A DNA stretch of 64,000 bases from Cytobacillus depressus (GCF_008923245.1 NZ_WBOS01000006.1:62001-126000), one strand, 5' to 3'; shown: positions 8,744 to 17,835, counted from the stretch's first letter. Made by a program: numbers and translations. Notes: generated by a model from the sequence alone, not told the origin.

Positions 8744-9346
8744 ATGAAGAGAATCCTATTTTTCACAATGTTAATATTGCTTGCACTTTCTTTGGTTGCC
8801 TGTGATGACAGTCATTCGAACTTGAAAATCAACACAGTTTCTAACGCTAATTTGACAGAAAGAGAGAAAGTCATACTTTCCAACACTTCAGATCAATCTT
8901 TTGTATTTGACTTTAAGGTTGATGATAAGTTTAAAGAAGTAGCTGTATGGGTTGAAAAGTATGAATCTGGTAAATTGGTAGGAGAGGTAAACCGTATTTC
9001 TATGGAGATAAAAAATAAGGGAACCATTATCTTTTCAACCTCGCATACAACTGAAGAAAGTAACCACACTCTTTTTACTGTTACCATTGACAGTGATGGT
9101 GGTACAGGTTCCGGTTGGAGTCCTGAAACCATTATAAAGGAGGATGGTTTAGGCGCTGTTTGGGGAAGTAATCCATTAGGTGAAACTTCAATTCAAGGTA
9201 AAATGGTTTTAGCTAGTATCTGTTATTCAACGAGCAAAGAGGGAATTAGCTCTCTTCCTACTGATTTTTATAATAATATTGACAGTCATATGAACGAGCT
9301 GAAAAATTATGATGTCGTATATTTGCTTAGAAGTGAATTTAAGTAA
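8744..9346 (+). CDS. Lipoprotein, unknown function
   Basis: A 200-residue protein whose signal peptide ends in the lipobox LVAC (Cys 20), so it should be lipid-anchored on the outer face of the membrane. The mature part is mostly beta (SFVFDFKVDDKFKEVAVWVEK) with a Gly-rich stretch SDGGTGSGWSPE. AGGGAGGAG precedes the ATG. I do not recognise a family. Confidence 0.65.
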   Translation: MKRILFFTMLILLALSLVACDDSHSNLKINTVSNANLTEREKVILSNTSDQSFVFDFKVDDKFKEVAVWVEKYESGKLVGEVNRISMEIKNKGTIIFSTSHTTEESNHTLFTVTIDSDGGTGSGWSPETIIKEDGLGAVWGSNPLGETSIQGKMVLASICYSTSKEGISSLPTDFYNNIDSHMNELKNYDVVYLLRSEFK

Positions 9347-9554
9347 TTGTTAGGTAAGAGTCCATAAAACAGAAGCTTAATTCTTTATGTTAATAGGAAA
9401 ATGCTAAATAAGCTAACACCAAGGGAAATTGAAGAAAAAACCTAGTATTAATACATAATCTAATCGAATAAAGCTTTTGCAGAGATTTTTATAAATATTA
9501 TTAGAAGGCAAAGGTGATAAATGCGCAAGAATCTTGATGCTTTGTAACGGTGAG

Positions 9555-9700
9555 TAAGGGACATTTCAGGGGGGTTAAGTGGAAATGTCCGTTATCGGTG
9601 AAATAACGGACACTTCTGAGGGTAACTATATGAAAAATGTCCGTTATCAGCGTTATAACGGACACTTCAGTGACTTTATCGAGGCGAAGTGTCCGTCATC
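9555..9700. repeat. Cluster of GTCCGTTATC palindromes (REP-like)
   Basis: Two palindromes, 9587-9611 and 9639-9663, each read GTCCGTTAT, a short loop, then ATAACGGAC. They share outer bases AATGTCC and GGACACTTC. Further half units lie at 9558-9567 (GGGACATTTC) and 9687-9700 (AAGTGTCCGTCATC). The repeats are 52 bp apart. The form fits dispersed intergenic palindromic elements. Confidence 0.7.
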
Positions 9701-9726
9701 AGAATATCTTAATGAATAGCAATGTA

Positions 9727-9859
9727 AAAGCAGATCAAATGTAAACTTTTATCTTGGAAAGATGTTTTTTATGAGTTAACAACTCATGGGATTCATGCTA
9801 GTAATAAAAATGGTGGAAATAATGTAATGATCTCCATCTATTCTGGAGTATTTTTGTAA
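9727..9859 (+). pseudogene. Degenerate C-terminal coding relic
   Basis: An open frame without start or ribosome binding site encodes LSWKDVFYELTTHGIHASNK, then GGNNVMISIYSGVFL and a stop. Its composition looks coding and it has no partner upstream, where stops occur. I cannot assign the family. It may equally be chance. Confidence 0.3.
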
Positions 9860-10007
9860 AACTGATAGAGCAAATATGTTAAGTAAGAGTTTAGTTCAAA
9901 TTTATTTTGAATTACAAAGTCTGACAATGTCAACTGAGTTTCTTTTCCCACTTTATTTCTCCCCCCTTATTCATCTTCTTATCTTCATCATTTCCAAACT
10001 ACCACTC

Positions 10008-10023
10008 TTTTAAACGTTTAAAA
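10008..10023. promoter_or_regulatory. 16-bp palindrome, possible cre-like operator
   Basis: TTTTAAACGTTTAAAA is a perfect palindrome about 130 bp before the sensor kinase. The centre AAACGTTT resembles a CcpA site (cre), but two flanking consensus bases differ. Catabolite control is only a suggestion. Confidence 0.35.
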
Positions 10024-10155
10024 TAATAAAAATATAAATTTGTAATAATGGCATGTACATCTTTGAGATAAGCGAGGCTTGCTATCATACGGAAATTTCC
10101 ATATTATTAAACTATTATTCAGAATTTTTTTAATTCCCATCCAAAAGGAGGCGGT

Positions 10156-12177
10156 ATTATCCAAAAACAGATTAGGTCATTTATTGTCATCATTAGTCTC
10201 CTTTTATTTATGCCATTATCACAACGTTTAGTGTTTGCTGAAGATAAAACATATAAAATCGCTGGGGAATGGGCTCTTCCTCCATTTTCTTATAAAGATC
10301 AACAAGGGTCACTGACTGGCATAAATATTGAATTAATGGAAAAAATCGCAGATGAAAATGGACTTACTTTTGAATATATACCAATGGAGATTCATGAAGC
10401 GGAACAGGCCTTAAATGATGGTGAAGTAGATGCGATTGCCGGGTTAACATATAGCACCGAAAAGGATAAAGTATTCGATTTTACTCAACCCTACTTTACG
10501 ATGTCAGATTCTTTAATTATTCCTATGAAGAGCAGGGATAAAATTAAAAGTATCGAGGATATTAGGGACATTCATATTGTCCTGCAAAACAATCCTCCTG
10601 TTCTAAACACGATATTAAATTTAAGGAATACGAATCTTACTTTGGTGACAAATCACTACTCGGGTCTTTTGATGCTTCTAAATGACCGGGCTGAAGTTTA
10701 TATTGGAAATAAATTTACTGCTACCTTCTTTTTGAAAGAGCTTGGTCAAGAAGAAAATTACCTCATTCTTGATGAAGTGATTAATCCGGCAGATTATGCG
10801 ATTGCAGTAAAAGAAGGCAATGAGGACCTCCTTTTTATCATTAATCAAACGATTACAAAATTAAAGGCTAAGGGAGAGGTAAGTAAATTAATTGATGAAT
10901 GGGTTAGTCCAGAAAGCGGAGCTGAAATTGCTCGTTTGGAACATTTTATCTTCTTATTATTTATTTTTCTGTTGATTGGTGCGCTCATCCTCATTGTCAT
11001 CTATATTTGGAATCAACGGTTAAAAGAAGCGGTGAACATTCATACAAAAGAACTCCAGCTACTAAATGAAGACTTACAAAAACAACGGCAACGAACTGCT
11101 GATAGTCATGCGTTTAAAGATCAAATTTTAAATAATATCGACACAGGCATCGTTACTTTTGATATCGATTTTAAGATAACAAGTTGTAATAAACGGGCAT
11201 TGGAAATTCTCGAGCTTCCCGACCATACAAAGTTCAACCTTCAGCATTCCCCCATTTTTTTGAAGCTTTTTGAGCATTATCGTTTTGGACAAGGCCTGCA
11301 ACAAGAAAGCGTTGAATTTAATCGCTTTATTGAAATAAATGATAATGGAGAACGCAAGGTAATCTATTATTCTCTAAATAAAATGTTTAATTCACTTGAA
11401 AACCAGGCAGGCTATTTGCTCTCAATGAACGACGAAACAGAAAAAAAGAAACTTGAACAAAAGCTAATTACTCAGGAGAAGCTCCACGCGCTTGGCCAGT
11501 TAGTAGCAGGTGTAGCTCATGAAATTCGGAACCCGTTAACGTCCATTAAAACCTTCATAGATCTGATCCCAAGGAAATACGATCAACCGAAATTTCAAAA
11601 GGTACTTATGGAGCATTTACCAGAAGAAGTGAACAGACTAAATAGGATTGTGACAGACTTAATTGATTATGCTCGTCCGAATTTACCTAATATTCAACCC
11701 TGCACTGCCCTCGAGCTGACATCCTTACTAGCTATACTACAAGTAACCATGAAAGAAAATCAGATTGAATTTGAACAATACATAGAACCCGACCTTGTTT
11801 TTAACATTGATCCGCAGCAAATTCGTCAGGTCCTCCTTAATCTACTATTAAATGCCATTCATGCAGTAGAAGAAACAGAAGCGAAGAAAATTAACATCAT
11901 AATGGAGAAAGAGGATTTTGAGAAGGGGAGGATTATGATTAAAGATACTGGGAAAGGAATGGAGCAAGGGGAACTAAACCATATCTATGAACCATTTTTT
12001 ACAACAAAGGGAAGAGGCGTCGGATTGGGGTTGACCTTGTCTTACAATTTAATAAAGGAGAATCATGGAGATATTCAAGTCAACAGTATTCCTAACAGAG
12101 GAACGACATTCACGGTTGTATTGCCTTTATATCAAAAGGAGGAGATTCAGAATGAGGCCAAGAGTGCTAGTTATTGA
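10156..12177 (+). CDS. Sensor histidine kinase with extracellular solute-binding domain
   Basis: The product has 673 residues if read from a non-standard ATT (10156) or ATC (10159) codon behind AAAGGAGG. The first ATG (10210) has no ribosome binding site and would cut off the hydrophobic part of the signal sequence. Order: signal peptide; family-3 solute-binding domain (KIAGEWALPPFSYKDQQG to LIDEWVSPESG); membrane helix; short coiled coil; PAS domain; HisKA box (LVAGVAHEIRNPLTS, phospho-His); and HATPase motifs (NLLLNAIHAVEE, DTGKGM, GVGLGLTL). It should bind a small solute outside and phosphorylate the regulator whose gene overlaps its 3' end. The ligand is unknown. Confidence 0.88.
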   Translation: MIQKQIRSFIVIISLLLFMPLSQRLVFAEDKTYKIAGEWALPPFSYKDQQGSLTGINIELMEKIADENGLTFEYIPMEIHEAEQALNDGEVDAIAGLTYSTEKDKVFDFTQPYFTMSDSLIIPMKSRDKIKSIEDIRDIHIVLQNNPPVLNTILNLRNTNLTLVTNHYSGLLMLLNDRAEVYIGNKFTATFFLKELGQEENYLILDEVINPADYAIAVKEGNEDLLFIINQTITKLKAKGEVSKLIDEWVSPESGAEIARLEHFIFLLFIFLLIGALILIVIYIWNQRLKEAVNIHTKELQLLNEDLQKQRQRTADSHAFKDQILNNIDTGIVTFDIDFKITSCNKRALEILELPDHTKFNLQHSPIFLKLFEHYRFGQGLQQESVEFNRFIEINDNGERKVIYYSLNKMFNSLENQAGYLLSMNDETEKKKLEQKLITQEKLHALGQLVAGVAHEIRNPLTSIKTFIDLIPRKYDQPKFQKVLMEHLPEEVNRLNRIVTDLIDYARPNLPNIQPCTALELTSLLAILQVTMKENQIEFEQYIEPDLVFNIDPQQIRQVLLNLLLNAIHAVEETEAKKINIIMEKEDFEKGRIMIKDTGKGMEQGELNHIYEPFFTTKGRGVGLGLTLSYNLIKENHGDIQVNSIPNRGTTFTVVLPLYQKEEIQNEAKSASY

Positions 12178-13528
12178 CGATGAACAAGCCATTTGTACTT
12201 CACTTAGCTTTGCTCTTGAAGATGATTATTCCGTTATGACCACAACGGATCCGGAGAAAGGCATACTCCTGGTGGAAAAAGAACGAGTAGATATTATTCT
12301 GCTAGATCTTCGAATTGGACGTTACAATGGGATGGACGTTTTGCAAAAAATTAAACAAAAGGATCCAAAAGTGACGGTCATCATGATGACCGCTTATGCT
12401 TCAATTGAAACATCCATTGAAGCAATCAAAATGGGTGCCTATTATTATATTGAAAAACCGATTAATATCGAAAACCTATTATTGCTTTTATTAAGGGCCT
12501 CTGAATTTAAACAAGTATCTAATAAGCTAGAAACACTTCATGAAGAGCTGGAGGAAAGGAAGGGCCATAAAAACTTCTTAGGAAATAGTACGGCTATGAA
12601 ATATGTATTTTCGATGATCGATCGCATTAAAGATATCGACTCTTGCGTCTTGATTACGGGAGAAAGCGGAACGGGGAAAGAACTTGTAGCAAAAAGGATT
12701 CATTATTCAGGGAAGCGTAAGGATGGACCATTAGAAATATTAAATTGTGCAGCCATTCCGGAAAGCTTACTTGAATCTGAATTGTTCGGTTATGAAAAGG
12801 GAGCTTTTACAGGGGCAACACAGTCAAAGGAAGGAAAGTGGGTCGCTGCAAATGGAGGAACTCTATTTCTTGATGAAATTAGTGAGATGCCCCTCCCCCT
12901 TCAAGCGAAATTATTACGCGTCATTCAGGAACGTGAAGTGACACCTCTAGGCTCTAATAAGAAGATCCCATTAGATGTTCGTATTTTATGTGCAGCTAAT
13001 AAAAATCTTGAACAAATGGTCCAAGAAGGGACTTTCCGAGAAGATTTGTATTTCAGACTCAATGTTATTCCTATTAAAACACCGCCGCTAAGAGAAAGAA
13101 AAGAGGATTTGCCGCTGTTGTTTGATTATTTTTTGCAAAAATATTGTAAAGAAATGAACAGGGAAAAGAGATCTTTTTCTGCAGATGCCCGCAGATTTTT
13201 ACTAGACTATCACTATCCGGGAAATGTGCGGGAGCTAGGAAATATAATTGAATACTCAGTAGCGCTCTCAATTCATACAGTCATAGATGAGTCCGATTTG
13301 CCAATTTACATTCTAGAGCAAAAGAAAGGGGATGAAGATATTTCTAATGAGTGTGAAGAAAGTATCGTCATTCCTATCGGTCTATCAATGAAGGAAATTG
13401 AGAAAAAGGTGATTTCCGGAACTTTAAAACATTGCGGAAAGCACCGCCAAAGGACGGCCCAGACATTACAAATTTCTGAAAGAAGTCTTCGGGATAAAAT
13501 AAAACAATATGATATTGAAATCAGCTAA
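12152..13528 (+). CDS. Sigma-54-dependent response regulator (NtrC family)
   Basis: The 458-residue protein has a receiver domain (VLVIDDEQ, phospho-acceptor Asp 52 in LLDLRIG, then the conserved Thr in MMTAYAS). It also has an AAA+ domain with Walker A GESGTGKE, the sigma-54 contact loop GAFTGA, Walker B GTLFLDEI and arginine fingers, plus a Fis-type helix-turn-helix (RTAQTLQISERSLRDKIKQY). The ATG at 12152 follows AAAGGAGGA and overlaps the kinase by 26 nt; a longer frame from 12065 is not needed. It should activate a -24/-12 promoter, and a good one lies just downstream of its own gene. Confidence 0.93.
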   Translation: MRPRVLVIDDEQAICTSLSFALEDDYSVMTTTDPEKGILLVEKERVDIILLDLRIGRYNGMDVLQKIKQKDPKVTVIMMTAYASIETSIEAIKMGAYYYIEKPINIENLLLLLLRASEFKQVSNKLETLHEELEERKGHKNFLGNSTAMKYVFSMIDRIKDIDSCVLITGESGTGKELVAKRIHYSGKRKDGPLEILNCAAIPESLLESELFGYEKGAFTGATQSKEGKWVAANGGTLFLDEISEMPLPLQAKLLRVIQEREVTPLGSNKKIPLDVRILCAANKNLEQMVQEGTFREDLYFRLNVIPIKTPPLRERKEDLPLLFDYFLQKYCKEMNREKRSFSADARRFLLDYHYPGNVRELGNIIEYSVALSIHTVIDESDLPIYILEQKKGDEDISNECEESIVIPIGLSMKEIEKKVISGTLKHCGKHRQRTAQTLQISERSLRDKIKQYDIEIS

Positions 13529-13548
13529 AATAAATACATTTGTTAATA

Positions 13549-13585
13549 CGGCAAATTTTGCTGAATAAATCGGCAGAATTTGCCG
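13549..13585 (+). promoter_or_regulatory. Two tandem palindromes: probable activator sites (UAS)
   Basis: CGGCAAATTTTGCTG (13549-13563) and CGGCAGAATTTGCCG (13571-13585) are two near-identical palindromes exactly 22 bp apart, on one face of the helix. They lie about 65-100 bp upstream of the -24/-12 promoter, where sigma-54 activators bind. The second copy plus following T-rich bases could also end the regulator transcript. Confidence 0.75.
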
Positions 13586-13647
13586 GTTTTATTTGCGAAA
13601 AAATAATTAATTTTATGAAAACGCATACAAAGTCAATAATCCGAAAA

Positions 13648-13664
13648 TTGGCACAATACTTGCA
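13648..13664 (+). promoter_or_regulatory. Sigma-54 promoter (-24/-12)
   Basis: TTGGCAC, five bases, then TTGCA gives the invariant GG and GC ten bases apart, matching the sigma-54 consensus closely. It lies 30 bp before the TAXI gene and downstream of the tandem palindromes. It should be driven by the NtrC-type regulator encoded just upstream. Confidence 0.88.
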
Positions 13665-13694
13665 AGTATTATTTGTGTGAGAGGAGGACAGTCA

Positions 13695-14672
13695 TTGAAA
13701 ACAGGGACACTTTTAAAAATCTTGTTCCTATTAATCATTCTTTTGGTTGGGAGTATAAAGATCAAACAGGAGTTATTTTCCACCGGGGGCCAAACAGTTC
13801 CTCCGCTATCAGAGGAAATCACAGGAAATCAAACTACATTGGTTATTGCTACTGGTGATATGTCGGGTGTCTATTTTCCTTTGGGGCAAGCTATGGCAGA
13901 TTTATTTCGAAAGTACGATGGAAAATCATCTGGAACACAAGTGACGAATGCTTCCGTTCAGAATACAAAACTAGTGAGTCAGAAACAGGCTGAAATAGGA
14001 TTCAGTACAGTGGATGTCCTTGCATTGCCAGAGTATAAAAAATCAGAAGTTCTCGCTCTTACTGGAATTTATTCGAATTTCATCCAGATTGTCACGACCG
14101 AAAATGAAATTAAAACTTTAGAGGATTTACGAGGGAAAAGAGTAAGCATAGGAACAGTCGGAAGCGGAACGAAGCTGATGTCCGAAAGAATTCTGAAGGC
14201 TGCTAATCTAGCAAGCTATGATATGGATATATCTACTCTTTCATTCACACAATCGGCGGATGCTTTAAGAAATGGAACGATTGATGTTGCTTTCTTTTCT
14301 TCTGGTTTACCGAATCCAGTGATTGCCGAGCTTGCCGCAGAGATGGAAATTTCACTTGTTCCGATTCCAAAACAAATGGCTGACCGACTTCATGAGGAAT
14401 TTGAATATTACACACTGGATGAAATAAGTGGTCAAACTTACGAAGGCGTGGAAAGTACACCAACCTTAGCAGTAAAAAATGTCCTTCTTACATACCCGGA
14501 TTTGCCTAAGCAAGAAGCTTATCAAATGGTAAAAACGTTATATGACCATTTACCAGAGTTGCAAAATGCCCACCCAGAAGCAAAGGAAATCAAATTAGCA
14601 GAAGCAACTAGAGGGATTTCAATAGATTTCCATCCTGGGGCAAAACAATTTTTTGAAGAAATCATCCATTAA
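13695..14672 (+). CDS. TAXI-family solute-binding protein (orphan TRAP-type)
   Basis: The 325-residue protein has an N-terminal membrane or signal helix (LLKILFLLIILLVGSI). The TAXI signature follows: LVIATGDMSGVYFPLGQAMADL, QKQAEIGFSTVDV, LRGKRVSIGTVGSGT and DALRNGTIDVAFF. TAXI proteins normally deliver substrate to a fused TRAP permease, but none is encoded nearby; an ABC importer follows instead. TTG at 13695 is chosen because AGAGGAGGA lies between it and the GTG at 13677. It is the first gene after the sigma-54 promoter. It may supply the importer, or bind ligand for the sensor kinase; both are inference. Confidence 0.82.
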   Translation: MKTGTLLKILFLLIILLVGSIKIKQELFSTGGQTVPPLSEEITGNQTTLVIATGDMSGVYFPLGQAMADLFRKYDGKSSGTQVTNASVQNTKLVSQKQAEIGFSTVDVLALPEYKKSEVLALTGIYSNFIQIVTTENEIKTLEDLRGKRVSIGTVGSGTKLMSERILKAANLASYDMDISTLSFTQSADALRNGTIDVAFFSSGLPNPVIAELAAEMEISLVPIPKQMADRLHEEFEYYTLDEISGQTYEGVESTPTLAVKNVLLTYPDLPKQEAYQMVKTLYDHLPELQNAHPEAKEIKLAEATRGISIDFHPGAKQFFEEIIH

Positions 14673-14705
14673 AATACAAAATCCACAAATAGGAGGCAAG
14701 TGAAA

Positions 14706-15806
14706 ATGAAAAAGATCATTACACTAATTTCAATCGTTTTTCTAATTGTTTTATCAGCGTGTGGCGCTCCTACTCCACAAAAGGCCGGAGAGACGGCTAA
14801 TACAAAACCGAGTAAAGATGGAGAAAAATCAATTACCATTGCTGGAAATGGCGGGGTTATTGAAAAAACAATTCGTGACGTCATTGCTCCAAAGTTTAAA
14901 GAGGAAACAGGTATCACTGTTAACTATGTTCCAGGACTTTCTGGAGAGATTTTATCTAAAGTTGAATTACAAAAAAATGCACCACAAATAGATATTGCTA
15001 TCTTTGTACCAACAGATGTATATCGCGCAAATGATAAGGGACTTACAGAGAAGGTTGATGAATCTAATGCTCCTAACATGAGTAATGTGGATCCGAAATT
15101 CATTGCAGTTGAGGGTGCAGGCGCTCCAGTATTTGGATTGGTCATTGCCCCTGCTTATAATACAAAATCGTTTAAAGAGAAGGGCTTGAAACCGATTGAA
15201 TCATGGAATGACTTACCATCGGGTCAATATGAAGGAAGAACAGCATTTGTGGATATTACAAATGATTGGGGCTTTAACACTTTATATGCGCTGGCGATGA
15301 CAAACGGCGGCGGTACAGATAATGTGGAGCCGGGGATAGAAAAAGCAAAAGAACTTGCCGGTTACTCACCGACTTTTTATAAAAATTCAACACAAGTCAT
15401 GCCAGCGATTCAGCAAGGTTCTGCAGATGTAACAGTAATGGGTAGCTATGTTATTGGGGATTTAGCATTATCAGGTGTTCCAATTAAAATGGCTGTACCG
15501 AAAGAAGGTGTACCTGTTCAAGCCTTTAGTGGTGCCCTTGTGAAAAATGCTCCACACGAGAAGGAGGCACTAGAATTTATTAACTACTTAATAAGCAAAG
15601 AATCGCAAGCGTTGATTTCAGAGCAGGGGTTTTATCCAGTTGTTGAAGGCCTGGAGCTACCTGAGAAATTTCAAGAAGCTATTGGACTAAAGGATACAGA
15701 CAAAACATATAAACCAGATCCAGCTGTATTTGCGGAAATTCGTGCTGAATGGTCTGATCGTTGGACGAAAGAAGTAGTTCCGGAAATCGGTAAATTACTG
15801 AAATAA
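14706..15806 (+). CDS. ABC importer lipoprotein binding component (PotD/AfuA-like)
   Basis: A 366-residue lipoprotein (lipobox LSAC, Cys 19). The mature part is an extracellular solute-binding protein of the polyamine/iron/phosphonate group: SITIAGNGGVIEKTIRDVIAP, ETGITVNYVPGLSGEILSKV, DIAIF and VMPAIQQGSADVTVMG. AGGAGG lies 9 nt before the ATG at 14706; a GTG at 14700 is too close to it. Genes for the ATPase and two permeases follow, making a complete importer under the sigma-54 promoter. The substrate is not evident; an organic acid fits the neighbours. Confidence 0.87.
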   Translation: MKKIITLISIVFLIVLSACGAPTPQKAGETANTKPSKDGEKSITIAGNGGVIEKTIRDVIAPKFKEETGITVNYVPGLSGEILSKVELQKNAPQIDIAIFVPTDVYRANDKGLTEKVDESNAPNMSNVDPKFIAVEGAGAPVFGLVIAPAYNTKSFKEKGLKPIESWNDLPSGQYEGRTAFVDITNDWGFNTLYALAMTNGGGTDNVEPGIEKAKELAGYSPTFYKNSTQVMPAIQQGSADVTVMGSYVIGDLALSGVPIKMAVPKEGVPVQAFSGALVKNAPHEKEALEFINYLISKESQALISEQGFYPVVEGLELPEKFQEAIGLKDTDKTYKPDPAVFAEIRAEWSDRWTKEVVPEIGKLLK

Positions 15807-15823
15807 GAATGGAGGGAATACCT

Positions 15824-16924
15824 ATGAATGCCATTACATTTGATGTAGAGATAAAGGGGGCAAGAAAGCAATTTGGTTCCAATGTCGTACTGAATGATAT
15901 TAACTTAGAAGTAAAACAGGGTGAATTGTTAACACTTCTTGGACCTTCGGGCTGCGGGAAATCAACGACATTGAATTTAATTGCAGGCTTTCTTGAAGCA
16001 GATCAGGGAGATGTTTATATAAAAGGGAAAAAAGTAACGAAAGTGCCCCCCTATAAGCGCGATTTAGGTATGGTATTTCAAACCTATTCCTTGTTTCCAC
16101 ATATGACAGTGCTAGAGAACCTTAGCTTCGGTCTGAAATTGCGAAAAGTGGCTAAAACAGAACAAAAAAAGAAAATTGATCGAGTTCTTGAACTTGTTAA
16201 AATGTCTGGACTTGAGCACCGTTATCCAAGGGAATTATCGGGAGGTCAAAGGCAGCGTGTCGCTATCGCTAGAGCGCTTGTAGTTGAGCCGGAATTACTG
16301 CTGCTTGATGAACCACTATCAAATCTAGATGCAAAATTACGACATGAACTGCGGGCGGAAATTAAACGTTTACAAAAAGAAATTGGTGTAACAACGATTT
16401 TTGTGACACATGATCAAGAGGAAGCTCTCTCTATGTCTGACCGGGTAGTTGTTATGAATGCAGGGAAAATTGAACAAATCAGCACACCGACCGCTATCTA
16501 CAATCATCCTGAAACTGAATTTGTTTTTCAATTCATAGGAAAATCGAATTCTTTCGAAGGAGAGGTTGTGGATACCGAAGATAGGAAAATTACGGTGAAA
16601 GTAGGTGAGGAAATTATTCATGTCGATTCGGCTAATATTATTGGCGAGAATCGTTCATTAAGAGCAGAGGATGAGGTAAAACTTTATATCCGCCCTGAGA
16701 ATGTTCATATTTCCTCTACTAGGGAAGCATCATCACCAACATTGGAACTTCAGCCAGCTAAAATCATCCAGCTTAATTATCTTGGCACCTCATGGGAAGT
16801 AGATGTTTCATTACAAGGGAAAACGATTCAACTATTAACAAATTCATATGACTCAACTTGGCAATATGGAAGTGAGGTGTATGTTGGGTGGAACCCCTCA
16901 GAAATTATGCTGACCAAGAAGTAA
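15824..16924 (+). CDS. ABC importer ATP-binding protein (PotA-like)
   Basis: The 366-residue ATPase has Walker A GPSGCGKST, Q-loop MVFQTYSLFPHM, signature LSGGQRQRVA, Walker B LLLLDEPLSNLD and the switch His (VTHDQEEA). A C-terminal TOBE domain with IRPENVHIS follows, as in PotA/FbpC. It energises uptake through the two permeases downstream. The ATG at 15824 is preferred because GGAGGGA lies between it and the in-frame ATG at 15809. The end overlaps the next gene by 37 nt. Confidence 0.92.
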   Translation: MNAITFDVEIKGARKQFGSNVVLNDINLEVKQGELLTLLGPSGCGKSTTLNLIAGFLEADQGDVYIKGKKVTKVPPYKRDLGMVFQTYSLFPHMTVLENLSFGLKLRKVAKTEQKKKIDRVLELVKMSGLEHRYPRELSGGQRQRVAIARALVVEPELLLLDEPLSNLDAKLRHELRAEIKRLQKEIGVTTIFVTHDQEEALSMSDRVVVMNAGKIEQISTPTAIYNHPETEFVFQFIGKSNSFEGEVVDTEDRKITVKVGEEIIHVDSANIIGENRSLRAEDEVKLYIRPENVHISSTREASSPTLELQPAKIIQLNYLGTSWEVDVSLQGKTIQLLTNSYDSTWQYGSEVYVGWNPSEIMLTKK

Positions 16925-17835
16925 GTGAGCAAGTAAAGAAAAAGGCAGAACGGCAAAAAGAGCCGAAATTGAGAAAAAGAAGAAGTTGGATTGCTGGGCT
17001 TCTTCTTTTAGTCCCAATCCTTCTATTCATCTTTGGATTTTTTGTTGTTCCTATGCTGTATATTTTGTATTTAAGTTTTATTTCTACCGATAATTTGAAT
17101 GGCGCAGATGCGGTTTATAGCTTACAAAACTATATCAATTTATTTACCGATAGTTATTACTTATCTTCGATGTGGCTGACGGTGAAAATTAGTTTATATT
17201 CTGTACTTGTTTCCCTTATTCTAGGATATCCAATCGCGTTAACGATGGCGAAAAGCTCACCTAAAGTTCGGGGATATATTACTTTATTAATTGCCTCTCC
17301 TCTTTTAGTCAGCATCGTTGTACGTAATTTTGGATGGTACTTATTATTATTGCCAAACGGTACAATCAATCAAGTATTAATGAATCTAGGTATTATTAAG
17401 AAGCCGTTAAATCTATTATTCTCAGAACTTGGTGTCGTAATCGGACTCTCAAACGCCTATTTGCCTTTCATGGTTTTAGCGATTGTGACGAGCTTGTATA
17501 ATATTGACCCTTCATTAGAGAAAGCGGGAGCCATTCTTGGTGCAAGCCCATTACGAAGCTTTTTTTCCATTACAATTCCACTTAGCTTGCCAGGAATCGT
17601 GTCAGGATGTGTGCTCGTCTTTAGTTTATCAATGAGTGCCTATGTCACACCTGCTTTAATGGGAGGTGCGAATGTTCCTATGATGCCAGTTGTTATATAT
17701 GATCAAATTAACACCTTGTTGAAATGGACGTTTGGCTCTGCGTTGTCGTACGTACTCTTAGCCATTACACTTCTATCCGTTTTCATATTTACACGAGCAC
17801 TTGAGAAAAGTAAGTTTAGGGAGGTGTTCCGATGA
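16888..17835 (+). CDS. ABC importer permease 1 (PotB-like)
   Basis: A 315-residue integral membrane protein with about six helices. The basic N-terminus (KLRKRRSW) is followed by LLLLVPILLFIFGFFVVPML. The EAA loop, which docks the ATPase, is EKAGAILGASPLRSFFSITIPLSLPG. GTG at 16888 sits 9 nt after GAGGTG inside the ATPase gene. Translation is coupled on both sides: its stop overlaps the start of the second permease (ATGA). Confidence 0.88.
   Translation: MEPLRNYADQEVSEQVKKKAERQKEPKLRKRRSWIAGLLLLVPILLFIFGFFVVPMLYILYLSFISTDNLNGADAVYSLQNYINLFTDSYYLSSMWLTVKISLYSVLVSLILGYPIALTMAKSSPKVRGYITLLIASPLLVSIVVRNFGWYLLLLPNGTINQVLMNLGIIKKPLNLLFSELGVVIGLSNAYLPFMVLAIVTSLYNIDPSLEKAGAILGASPLRSFFSITIPLSLPGIVSGCVLVFSLSMSAYVTPALMGGANVPMMPVVIYDQINTLLKWTFGSALSYVLLAITLLSVFIFTRALEKSKFREVFR

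Larger units (their letters stand above)
9347..10155. other. Intergenic region with repeats and coding relic
   Basis: No intact gene is visible in about 800 bases. The region holds the palindromic repeat cluster at 9555-9700, a short coding relic at 9727-9859 and the 16-bp palindrome at 10008-10023. The rest is AT-rich without structure that I can interpret. Confidence 0.6.

Noticed and set aside
9400..9445. Frame reading MLNKLTPREIEEKT, faintly like a LuxR helix-turn-helix start
   Set aside because: Only 14 residues with a stop and no continuation in any frame.
9555..9700. CRISPR array
   Set aside because: The repeats are internally palindromic, only two full copies exist, the intervening sequence is not spacer-like and no cas genes are near.
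12747..12941. 64-residue plus-strand frame inside the response regulator gene
   Set aside because: Out-of-frame shadow of the AAA+ domain.
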